NCBI RefSeq assembly: GCF_004798585.1
Contig: NZ_PPXQ01000003.1
Location: forward strand, 186,001-250,000
From: Massilia sp. Mn16-1_5
Lineage (GTDB): Bacteria > Pseudomonadota > Gammaproteobacteria > Burkholderiales > Burkholderiaceae_D
Direction of reading: 5' to 3'
DNA: 64,000 nt
Position numbers and translations under genes: made by a program. The notes under the pieces are model-generated. The model was not told the DNA's origin, searched no databases, and saw nothing but the letters and a program-made list of their open reading frames with translations. Shown here piece after piece: positions 56,781 to 64,000 of the stretch (its first letter is position 1; every line of letters begins with the position of its first letter).

Positions 56781-58253
56781 GTGAGTCGTCAGCCGACATC
56801 TTTGCTTTCAAGGATCAGTCAGCTTCCGCTGTGGGTAATCGCTTGCCTTGCCTTCCTGCCCTGCGCGCTGCATACACCTGGGTGGGCGGATGCGGCCGCG
56901 CCGGCTTCCAGTTCTTCCTCCAGCCTGCTCACCGTCGATGGGCCGATCGGTCCCGCCTACGCCGACTACATCGAACGCGGCATCGCCCAGGCGGCAGCCA
57001 GGGGCAGCCGGCTGCTCGTCCTTCAGATCGATACGCCGGGCGGGCTGGACACCTCCATGCGCCTCATCGTGCGTGCCATCCTGGCCGCGCCGCTGCCCGT
57101 CGCCTGCTACGTGGCGCCGAGCGGCGCGCGCGCCGCCAGCGCCGGCACCTACATCCTGTATGCCTGCCACATCGCGTCGATGGCGCCCGGCACCAATATC
57201 GGCGCGGCCACGCCGGTACAGATCGGCACTGGGCCCGATCCGCCGGGGAGCGCTCCGCCGGGCGACGCTTCGCCGGGCGCCGATAAGCCGGACGCCGACA
57301 AGCCCGCGCAAGAAAAGCAGGGCCAGCATTCGGCCATGGAAAACAAGGCGATCAACGACGCCGCCGCCTACCTGCGCGGCCTGGCCCAGCTGCGCGGACG
57401 CAATGCGGTCTGGGCCGAGGCCGCGGTGCGCCAGTCAGTGAGCCTGTCGGCCGAGGATGCGCTGGCGGCCAAGGTGGTCGACATCGTCGCGCGCGACGTG
57501 CCGGCGCTGCTTGCGCAGGCGCACGGACGTACGGTGAGCGTGCGCGGCCAGCCCTGGCGCCTCGACAGCGCCGGCCTGGTGCTGGCCGCCACGCCGCCGG
57601 ACTGGCGCACGCGCCTGCTGGCCACGATCACCAATCCGAGCGTAGCCTTGATCCTGCTGTCGGTCGGCGTGTACGGCTTGCTGTTCGAATTCATGAGTCC
57701 GGGTGCGGTGCTGCCCGGCGTGGCCGGGGCGATCTGCCTGCTGCTGGGCCTGTACGGCTTGCAGCTGCTGCCCATCAATTATTCCGGACTGGCGCTGATC
57801 CTGTTCGGCCTGGCGTGCATGCTGGCCGAAGCCTTCCTGCCCAGCTTCGGCGTGATCGGCTTCGGCGGCGTGATCGCCTTCGTGATCGGCGCCTTGCTGC
57901 TGCTCGACAGCGAAGCGCCGGGCTTCGGTTTGCCGCTGGGCCTGGTGGCCGGCATCGGTTTTGTCGCCGCGCTGCTGGTGGTGGGCACCGCCCAGGTCGC
58001 GCTGCGCACGCGGCGCCGGCCGCGTCCCGGCGCACTGGGCGCGCTCGAGAGCGGTATCGGCGAAATGCTGAGTGACGCGCCCGGCAAGGATGCGCGCGAA
58101 GGCTGGGCGAATGTCGGCGGCGAGACCTGGCAGGTGGCGGCCGAGGCACCCTTGAAGCGCGGCGAGCGGGTGCGCGTGCTGGGCCGGCGCGGACGTGTAC
58201 TGCTGGTGGCCCCGCTCGAGCAGGGATCGCATCCGCCCGCCAATGGACACTAG
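56781..58253 (+). CDS. nfeD: NfeD family membrane-bound ClpP-class protease
   Basis: 490 residues from the GTG at 56781, which follows GGAGGA. Signal/TM segment, then a ClpP-class serine protease domain (LLTVDGPIGPAYADYIERGI; catalytic Ser in GARAASAGTYILYAC; catalytic Lys in HSAMENKAINDAAAYLRGLA). Several membrane helices (about 305-430) and a C-terminal OB-fold NfeD domain follow (WANVGGETWQVAA, RVRVLGRRGRVLLV). A disordered Pro/Asp-rich insertion lies between the Ser and Lys. Paired with a stomatin-like gene 9 bp downstream, the conserved NfeD-slipin unit cleaving stomatin-type substrates. Confidence 0.94.
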   Translation: MSRQPTSLLSRISQLPLWVIACLAFLPCALHTPGWADAAAPASSSSSSLLTVDGPIGPAYADYIERGIAQAAARGSRLLVLQIDTPGGLDTSMRLIVRAILAAPLPVACYVAPSGARAASAGTYILYACHIASMAPGTNIGAATPVQIGTGPDPPGSAPPGDASPGADKPDADKPAQEKQGQHSAMENKAINDAAAYLRGLAQLRGRNAVWAEAAVRQSVSLSAEDALAAKVVDIVARDVPALLAQAHGRTVSVRGQPWRLDSAGLVLAATPPDWRTRLLATITNPSVALILLSVGVYGLLFEFMSPGAVLPGVAGAICLLLGLYGLQLLPINYSGLALILFGLACMLAEAFLPSFGVIGFGGVIAFVIGALLLLDSEAPGFGLPLGLVAGIGFVAALLVVGTAQVALRTRRRPRPGALGALESGIGEMLSDAPGKDAREGWANVGGETWQVAAEAPLKRGERVRVLGRRGRVLLVAPLEQGSHPPANGH

Positions 58254-58262
58254 GAGAAGCAA

Positions 58263-59024
58263 ATGCTGTTCAACCTGAGTTTCGGCCTGTCCCTGCTGAT
58301 CGTCGTGGTGCTGGTCCTGTTCGCCATGTCGGTGCGCGTGCTGCGCGAGTACGAGCGCGGCGTCGTGTTCCAGTTAGGGCGCTTCTGGGCAGTGAAAGGG
58401 CCGGGCCTGATCCTGCTGATCCCGGTGCTGCAGCAAATGGTGCGGGTCGACCTGCGCACCGTGGTGCTCGACGTGCCGAAGCAGGACGTCATCTCGCGCG
58501 ACAACGTGTCGGTGAAGGTGAACGCCGTGCTGTACTTCCGGGTGGTCGATCCGGAGCGCGCCATCATCCAGGTGGCGAACTTCATGGAGGCGACCAGCCA
58601 GCTGGCCCAGACCACGCTGCGCTCGGTGCTCGGCAAGCACGAACTGGACGACATGCTGGCCGAACGCGAGCGCCTGAACATCGACATCCAGCAGGTGCTC
58701 GACGCCCAGACCGACGCCTGGGGCATCAAGGTGGCCAATGTCGAGATCAAGCACGTGGACCTCGACGAATCGATGGTGCGCGCGATCGCGCGCCAGGCCG
58801 AGGCCGAACGCGAGCGGCGCGCCAAGGTGATTCATGCGGAAGGGGAATTGCAGGCTTCGGAAAAGCTGATGCAGGCCGCCGAAGTGCTGGCCCGGCAGCA
58901 GGGCGCGATGCAGCTGCGCTACCTGCAGACCCTGTCCACGCTGGCCAGCGACAAGACCTCGACCATCGTCTTTCCGCTGCCGGTGGACATGTTGTCAAGC
59001 CTGCTCGAGGGACGCGGGCGCTAG
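58263..59024 (+). CDS. Slipin/stomatin-like SPFH protein
   Basis: 253 residues. N-terminal membrane segment ([14 protein letters not shown]), then an SPFH/Band 7 domain: [40 protein letters not shown] and a coiled coil ending in a C-terminal oligomerisation helix. SPFH proteins form membrane microdomain rings. Partner of the upstream NfeD protease. It overlaps the convergent MFS gene by 4 bp at the 3' ends. Confidence 0.95.
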   Translation: MLFNLSFGLSLLIVVVLVLFAMSVRVLREYERGVVFQLGRFWAVKGPGLILLIPVLQQMVRVDLRTVVLDVPKQDVISRDNVSVKVNAVLYFRVVDPERAIIQVANFMEATSQLAQTTLRSVLGKHELDDMLAERERLNIDIQQVLDAQTDAWGIKVANVEIKHVDLDESMVRAIARQAEAERERRAKVIHAEGELQASEKLMQAAEVLARQQGAMQLRYLQTLSTLASDKTSTIVFPLPVDMLSSLLEGRGR

Positions 59025-60226
59025 ACGGATTCGGTTTCGCGCACAGGGATGGGGGCAGCGGCATGCGCCTGCGGCGCCTTGGCAGAGCGCATCGAGCGCA
59101 TCGCCAGCGCCAGCAGCACACCGGTCAAGGCCAGGCCCGCTGCGACCCATTGCGGGGCGGTGTAGGCGTAGCCGAGGGTCAGCGGGACGCCGCCGAGGAA
59201 GGCGCCGGTCGCGTTGCCGATATTAAAACCCGACTGGCCGAGCGAGGAGCCCAGCATTTCCGCCTCGCGCGAATGGTCGATCAGCAGCATCTGGATCGGC
59301 GGCCCCAGCGCCAGCGCATTCGCACCGGTGAGGAAGGCCAGCGCCAGCATGGCCGGCTGCGAGGTGGCCAGCAGACCATTGAGCAAGAGCAGGAGCGTCA
59401 TCGTGCTCAGCAGGATCATGACGGCGCGCAGCGGCGCGACGCGGTCGGCCAGGCGGCCGCCGGCGGTCACGCCGACCGTCATGCCGATGCCGACCACGGT
59501 CATGATCATCGGGATCTGGCCCGGTTCAAAGCGCGACAGGTCCGTCAGCAGCGGCGCGATGTAGCTGAACCAGGCGAAGAAGCCACCGGTGCCGATCGAG
59601 GTGATCGCCAGTGCCATCCACAAGCCCGGACTGCGGAAAATCCGCAGGTCTTTCATGATGCCGCCGCTCGGCCGCGCGTCGAAGTGGGGCACCAGCTGCC
59701 TGAGCGAAAGCGCGGTCAGCAGGCCGATGCCGGCCACGATCAGGAATACCAGGCGCCAGCTCATGTTGTGGCCGAGCCAGGTACCCAGCGGCACGCCGAG
59801 CACATTGGCCAGGGTCAGGCCGGTGAACATGGTCGCCATCGCGGCGGCCGCTTTGCCTTCGTCGGCGAGGCGGCGGGCGACGATGGCGCCGACGCCGAAG
59901 AAGGCGCCATGCGGCAGGCCAGCCAGGAAGCGCGACACCAGCATCAAGCCAAAGTTCGGCGCCAATGCGGACAAGGCATTAAAGACCGCAAACATCAGCA
60001 TGAACCAGATCAGCACACTACGCGGCGGGCGCTTGGCCAGCATGCTGACGAGGGTCGGCGCACCGACCACGACGCCGAGGGCATAGGCGGTGATCAGGTA
60101 GCCGGCCTGGGGAATCGTGATGGCCAGGCCGGTGGCGATATCGGGAAGGATGCCCATCATGACGAATTCGGTCATGCCAATGCCGAAGCCGCCAAGGGCC
60201 AGCGGGAGCAGGCTTTTCTTGATCAA
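59021..60226 (-). CDS. DHA1 family MFS transporter (AraJ-like)
   Basis: 401 residues, 12 membrane helices. MFS sugar/drug exporter group: [40 protein letters not shown], motif A-like [12 protein letters not shown] and [20 protein letters not shown]. The pattern [14 protein letters not shown] is typical of AraJ/YdhP-type efflux permeases (arabinose polymer or arylamine export). Substrate unknown. Single-gene unit. Confidence 0.92.
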   Translation of the reverse strand: MIKKSLLPLALGGFGIGMTEFVMMGILPDIATGLAITIPQAGYLITAYALGVVVGAPTLVSMLAKRPPRSVLIWFMLMFAVFNALSALAPNFGLMLVSRFLAGLPHGAFFGVGAIVARRLADEGKAAAAMATMFTGLTLANVLGVPLGTWLGHNMSWRLVFLIVAGIGLLTALSLRQLVPHFDARPSGGIMKDLRIFRSPGLWMALAITSIGTGGFFAWFSYIAPLLTDLSRFEPGQIPMIMTVVGIGMTVGVTAGGRLADRVAPLRAVMILLSTMTLLLLLNGLLATSQPAMLALAFLTGANALALGPPIQMLLIDHSREAEMLGSSLGQSGFNIGNATGAFLGGVPLTLGYAYTAPQWVAAGLALTGVLLALAMRSMRSAKAPQAHAAAPIPVRETESV

Positions 60227-60367
60227 AATAAGGTGTCTTTACAGTAGTGACACCGGCCGGGCGCCATGCCGGGCCGAGTGGAACCGGCCACTATAGCCCG
60301 CCACGCACGCGCAGTCCGCTTTCCGCTTGTGATGTCAGGTATTCGGTGCCCTGATAGCGAGGGCGGC

Positions 60368-60976
60368 CTACCCGGCAGCGTCGTCGATCCAGCCGATGCG
60401 GCCGTGGCCGGCCTCGTTCAGGCGCGCCACCAGCGCCGGGGCGTCGGCTTCGGCCAGGCTGAAGGAAAAGACGACGGCGTCGCCGTGGCTGACCTCGAGC
60501 AGGGTGGCGTTCATCGCCTCGAGTTCGCGCCGGATCATGCCTTCCTGGGCATAGGGCGCGCTGCAGCGAAGCAGGGTATGGCGCACGATCGCGACTTTCT
60601 CGGCCTGCAGCAGCGCCTGGGCGACGCTGTCGGTGTAAGCACGCACCAGGCCGCCGGCGCCCAGCTTGACGCCGCCGAAGTAGCGCACCACGGTGGCGAG
60701 CACGCCTTCCAGGTCCTGGTGGCGCAGCACATCGAGCATCGGCCGCCCGGCAGTGCCGCTCGGCTCGCCATCGTCGACGGCGGCGGACTGGCCGCCCGCC
60801 AGCAGTGCCCAGCACACGTGGGCCGCCTGCGGATGCCGGGTGCGCAGGTCGCTCACGACCGCCTGCGCACTGGCACGGTCCGCCATCGGCTGCACGCAGG
60901 CGATGAAGCGGCTCTTCTTGATGAGGAGTTCGTGGTGGACGGGGGCGAGGATGGTCTGGGGCATGGCGCTAGGCAT
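60368..60976 (-). CDS. YigZ/IMPACT family protein
   Basis: 202 residues. N-terminal UPF0029/IMPACT domain with the conserved DDGEPSGTAGRPMLDVL and VVRYFGGVKLGAGGLVRAY, and a C-terminal ferredoxin-like domain. Bacterial members associate with translation or nucleic acid binding; the precise role is not established. Starts are ATG at 60976 or 60964; neither has a strong ribosome site. Lies just downstream of tRNA-Lys and its terminator. Confidence 0.9.
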   Translation of the reverse strand: MPSAMPQTILAPVHHELLIKKSRFIACVQPMADRASAQAVVSDLRTRHPQAAHVCWALLAGGQSAAVDDGEPSGTAGRPMLDVLRHQDLEGVLATVVRYFGGVKLGAGGLVRAYTDSVAQALLQAEKVAIVRHTLLRCSAPYAQEGMIRRELEAMNATLLEVSHGDAVVFSFSLAEADAPALVARLNEAGHGRIGWIDDAAG

Positions 60977-61000
60977 CGAAGCAAAAGCGGGCGCATAAAC

Positions 61001-61029
61001 AAAAACGCCAACCGGTGAAGGTTGGCGTT
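61001..61029 (-). terminator. Terminator after tRNA-Lys
   Basis: On the minus strand, AACGCCAACC pairs with GGTTGGCGTT around a 6-nt loop and is followed by T residues, 14 bp after the tRNA 3' end. Confidence 0.85.
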
Positions 61030-61042
61030 TTCGCTGAATCTT

Positions 61043-61118
61043 TGGTAGGCCGTGCGGGATTCGAACCTGCGACCAACGGATTAAAAGTCCGCTGCTCTAC
61101 CAGCTGAGCTAACGACCC
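61043..61118 (-). tRNA. tRNA-Lys (UUU anticodon)
   Basis: 76 nt on the minus strand, starting GGGTCGTTAGCTCAGCTGGT. The anticodon loop is CTTTTAA (anticodon TTT). The T arm contains GGTTCGAATCC, and the gene ends in an encoded CCA. All cloverleaf stems form, with a G-U at the end of the acceptor stem. Confidence 0.97.
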
Positions 61119-61188
61119 GAAGAAGGCAAGATTATAGCCGGACTCTTGCAAATGTCCAAGAACTTCCTGCGCACGCGTGCAAAAAGCC

Positions 61189-61704
61189 TCAGGTTTCGAC
61201 GTGCTTGTCTTCCTCCTGGGCTTCTTTCATGGCTTCCGGCTCGAGCTTTTCGGCATCCACGTTCGACCGGATGAACATGCCCCAGCTGATCAGGAGCACC
61301 GCGGCCGCCACGCCGATCGAGGCCACGTGCGGCAACAGTTCAGGCTGCGTGTGCAGGAACTGGAACACGCCGATCAGGCATTCGACGCCTAGCGACACCA
61401 CCACCACGATCAGGAAACGCGACAGGAAACGCCGCACCCGCGTCGGCGCGCTGACGTGCACCGCGCGCTGCACCTCTTCCTCCAGCACGGTCTGCCCCAG
61501 TTCGAGCGCCGCCACGGCGATGGTCAGCAAGCCCACGCATTCCAGGATGAGTTTGAAGCGCTCCTGCACCGTCTGCTCGCCGGAGGGTGTCAGCGCGGCC
61601 CAGATCTCCATCCCGGCAAGCACGATCAGGGCAAAGCTGCAGATGAAGAAGAGCAGGGCAACGATGACGTAGCCGATGGAACTGATGCGATGCAGGAATT
61701 TCAC
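61189..61704 (-). CDS. Membrane protein of unknown function
   Basis: 171 residues from the GTG at 61704, which has GAGG about 7 nt upstream; GTG at 61716 adds four residues. About four hydrophobic segments (near 9-31, 54-70, 93-113 and 125-143) and a charged C-terminal tail (EAMKEAQEEDKHVET). No family recognised. It is divergent from the vgrG gene and upstream of tRNA-Lys. Confidence 0.7.
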   Translation of the reverse strand: MKFLHRISSIGYVIVALLFFICSFALIVLAGMEIWAALTPSGEQTVQERFKLILECVGLLTIAVAALELGQTVLEEEVQRAVHVSAPTRVRRFLSRFLIVVVVSLGVECLIGVFQFLHTQPELLPHVASIGVAAAVLLISWGMFIRSNVDAEKLEPEAMKEAQEEDKHVET

Positions 61705-61929
61705 GGAATACCTCACTGGTCATGGTTGGAGGCAGCGTAGCAGCGATTCCTGCCCGACTCTGTTCGGCAGTGCACTTCGGAATGCACTCACGGATGTTGT
61801 CGAAATGATTCAGTTGGCGAACGTCATGATCGGGCGCAAGCGCCTGTAGGGGCGGCACTTGTATCGTGGCAACGCCCGTCCTGTTCGGGCCACCCCAATA
61901 TTGTCGCCGCATAAGGAGCCCGTTCATCC

Positions 61930-64000
61930 ATGACTAGTGCGCTGGTTCGACAGGTCACCGATGCCTTGCAAGAGTTTTCGAGTAGCACCAGGCTGTACGA
62001 ATTGTCGTTCCTCGATCCAGCCTGCGGTTCGGGCGGCATACTGGTCGAGGCCTTCGCCGCCATCGAGGCGCTGCAGGAACCGGGCTGGCGCGATGTGATC
62101 GTCCTGTCGACCAGTGCCCATCTCGACCCGGCGACGCTGCTGGGACAGCCTGCCGCGCTCGACATCACTCTGGCGAACGGTGGCCGCGAGCGTTTCTCCG
62201 GCGAGATCAACGAAGTGGCGATGCTCGGCAGCGACGGCGGCCTGGCGCGCTACCGGCTGCGCATCGTCCCCTGGATCTGGCGCCTGGGGCAGGTGCGCAA
62301 CAGCCGGGTATGGCAAGACCGCAGCGTGATCGAAATCGTCGACGCCGTCTTTGCCGCGTATCAGCCGCTGGCGCGCTGGCGCTGGAGCGACGACACCGCT
62401 GCTTGCACGGGACAGGCGTTGCTACGCAGCTATTGCTGCCAGTACCGAGAAACCGACCTCGACTTCGTCCAGCGCCTGCTGGCGGAAGAGGGCCTCGGCT
62501 GGCGTTGCGAGCAGGGCGCAGACGGTGTGGCCGTGGTCCTGTTTGCCGACAGCACCAGCCTTGGCGCCGTGCCCGACGACACCAGCAGCCCGGTCCGCTA
62601 TCACGGTGTGCGTTCGGTCGAGGCCAGCGACACGGTCCAGGCCTTGAGCGCACGGCGCCGCCTGCACGCCTCGCTCACGACCGTATTAAGCTACGACTAC
62701 AAGGCCAAGGGCGCCGTCGCCGCGAGCTCGCCCGCCCGGCTGGCGCAGGGCAAGAACTTGCCCATGCTCGAATCCTACGATGTGCCCGGCCAGTACGCTT
62801 ACGCCAACCGCGAGCAGGCCCGGCGTTATGCCGACCTGCGGATGCAGGAACAGGAAGCACGCGCCGCCCTGTGGGAGGGCCGTTCGACGGTGCGCACCCT
62901 GCGTGCCGGCACGCGCCTCACGGTCAACGACATGCCGCTCGGCCGCTTGGCGGAAGAAGCGGCGTTCACGGTCTTGCGCGTGGCAAGCGTCGGTGTCAAC
63001 AACATGCCGCCCGCGGCGCAGCATGCGCTTGCGGAACTGTTCGGGCCGATTCCGGAATTGCTGGAAGAAGCGGCTGGGCGCGACCTTCCCGTGGACTTCG
63101 CGCGGGCCATCGTCCAGGCCCGCGAAACCGGCTACGCCAATTGTTTCGACGCCATGCCCGCCGAGCTGCCCTGGCGCCCGGACAGCCGCCAGTGCGCTCG
63201 GCCCACCGCGCGCGGCGCCCAAAGCGCAATCGTCATCGGCGCCGACGGCAATGATCAACCACAGGACGCCGACGAACTCCATTGCGACCGCCTGGGCCGG
63301 GTACGCATCCGCTACCACTGGCAGGACAGCGGACAGGCCAGCTGCTGGGTACGCGTGGCACAGCGCGCGGCCGGCGGCGGCATGGGCAGCCAGTTCCTGC
63401 CGCGCATCGGCCAGGAAGTGCTGGTGCAATTTCTCGAAAACGACATCGACCGCCCAATCGTCATCGGCGCCCTGTACAACGGCCAGGGGGAGGGCGGTAT
63501 TGCCCCGACGCCGGGCGGCCAGCGCACTGCCGACCCCGCATCGCCTTTCGTCCAGGCCCACGACCACGCGCCATCCGGACAGGCCAACCTGGCCGGTGGC
63601 AATAGCCCCGTCTGGCACGGCGCGTCGGCTGATAACGCGGGCCACCGCAACGGCGCCGCCCAGTGGGGTATCCGCAGCAAGGAATTCGGCGGCGCCGGCT
63701 ACAACCAGCTGCTGTTCGACGACACGGACGGCCAGGGACGCGTCCAGTTGCGCTGCACCCATGCCTCGACCGAGCTCAACCTCGGCCACCTGATCCACGC
63801 CGCCGACAACTACCGCGGCAGCTTCCGCGGCCTGGGCGCGGAATTGCGGACCGACGCCTACGGCGCCGTCAGGGCGGGAGCGGGCCTGCTCATCACGATC
63901 TACAAGATCCAGCACAGCGCCGCGGCGCGCGACGCGGCCGGCGAGGTCGCCGGTGCGCTCGCTCTGTTAAAGCAGGCAACGCAATGGGCGGACACCTTCA
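61930..64000 (+). CDS. vgrG: Type VI secretion tip protein VgrG (3' end outside window)
   Basis: The frame is open from the ATG at 61930 to the window end: 690 codons, no stop. The gp27/gp44-like base spans about 1-390 (SFLDPACGSGGILVEAF, RLRIVPWIWRLGQVRNSRVW, RETDLDFVQRLLAEEGLGW). The gp5-like OB fold spans about 445-520 (DRLGRVRIRYHWQ, SCWVRVAQRAAGGGMGSQFL, PRIGQEVLVQFLENDIDRPI). A DUF2345-type region begins near 577 (QWGIRSKEFGGAGYNQLLFD). VgrG forms the puncturing spike and carries effectors. AAGGAG lies 12 nt upstream. Further T6SS or effector genes are expected to the right. Confidence 0.95.
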   Translation, partial: MTSALVRQVTDALQEFSSSTRLYELSFLDPACGSGGILVEAFAAIEALQEPGWRDVIVLSTSAHLDPATLLGQPAALDITLANGGRERFSGEINEVAMLGSDGGLARYRLRIVPWIWRLGQVRNSRVWQDRSVIEIVDAVFAAYQPLARWRWSDDTAACTGQALLRSYCCQYRETDLDFVQRLLAEEGLGWRCEQGADGVAVVLFADSTSLGAVPDDTSSPVRYHGVRSVEASDTVQALSARRRLHASLTTVLSYDYKAKGAVAASSPARLAQGKNLPMLESYDVPGQYAYANREQARRYADLRMQEQEARAALWEGRSTVRTLRAGTRLTVNDMPLGRLAEEAAFTVLRVASVGVNNMPPAAQHALAELFGPIPELLEEAAGRDLPVDFARAIVQARETGYANCFDAMPAELPWRPDSRQCARPTARGAQSAIVIGADGNDQPQDADELHCDRLGRVRIRYHWQDSGQASCWVRVAQRAAGGGMGSQFLPRIGQEVLVQFLENDIDRPIVIGALYNGQGEGGIAPTPGGQRTADPASPFVQAHDHAPSGQANLAGGNSPVWHGASADNAGHRNGAAQWGIRSKEFGGAGYNQLLFDDTDGQGRVQLRCTHASTELNLGHLIHAADNYRGSFRGLGAELRTDAYGAVRAGAGLLITIYKIQHSAAARDAAGEVAGALALLKQATQWADTF

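Noticed and set aside
62310..63793. Apparent alternative long frames within vgrG suggesting a frameshift
   Set aside because: The vgrG frame from 61930 is continuous to the window end with all expected motifs; the others are shadows.

Overview
The window is about 64 kb of GC-rich (roughly 65%) bacterial chromosome. Gene content points to a betaproteobacterium of the Oxalobacteraceae, most likely Massilia or a close relative. The markers are a lipoyl domain fused to the N-terminus of E3 in an aceE-aceF-lpdA operon, the small Trp-rich TIGR04438-type protein, a DUF2486 protein next to holC, and a zapA - 6S RNA - EVE-domain gene order. This placement is inferred from gene content; no database comparison was run. 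Both ends are cut: a HexR/RpiR-type regulator on the left and a VgrG gene on the right.

Layout. 1-6.5 kb: end of the RpiR regulator, a lipoprotein, and a leftward operon of GntR/YtrA-type regulator, ABC ATPase, large ABC membrane subunit and S9 peptidase, with a perfect operator-like dyad in front. 6.6-10.4 kb: a chemoreceptor, a zinc alcohol dehydrogenase and two small genes. 10.4-16.9 kb: groES-groEL with a perfect CIRCE operator, a ZapB-like gene, zapA, 6S RNA, an EVE-domain gene, an SdpR/SdpI-like pair, a TSUP permease and lgt. 16.9-27 kb: a LysR gene divergent from ilvD, a PAS histidine kinase, a cytochrome c, a branched-chain amino acid binding protein, holC, an M3 oligopeptidase and folD. 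27-33.4 kb: the pyruvate dehydrogenase operon. 33.5-36.1 kb: a beta-hydroxyacid dehydrogenase, aquaporin Z and two small genes.

36.2-42.6 kb holds a complete crtE-crtX-crtY-crtI-crtB operon with a convergent crtZ. This is the order known from Pantoea/Erwinia and is expected to make zeaxanthin and its glucosides. It is followed by a TetR gene divergent from an EmrA-EmrB-OprM-type tripartite efflux operon (43.1-48.2 kb). 48.3-58.3 kb carries a BNR/Ycf48-like protein, a REP-associated tyrosine transposase, an M49-like peptidase, a second chemoreceptor, a HEXXH-motif protein, a BON-domain protein with LEA-like 11-residue repeats and an HDOD protein. 56.8-64 kb carries the NfeD-slipin pair, an MFS permease, an IMPACT/YigZ protein, tRNA-Lys, a membrane protein and the start of vgrG.

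Much of the window is housekeeping. The most unusual element is a family of REP-like inverted repeats at 603-702, 9937-10001 and 27063-27172. Two single units of the same family flank the tyrosine transposase at 49362 and 50037 in inverted orientation, which looks like an autonomous RAYT unit with its non-autonomous copies in the same 64 kb. Other points of interest are the peptidase-containing YtrA/ABC operon, the 86-bp tail-to-tail overlap of crtZ and crtB, the LEA-like BON protein and well-formed operators for the YtrA-type and TetR regulators.
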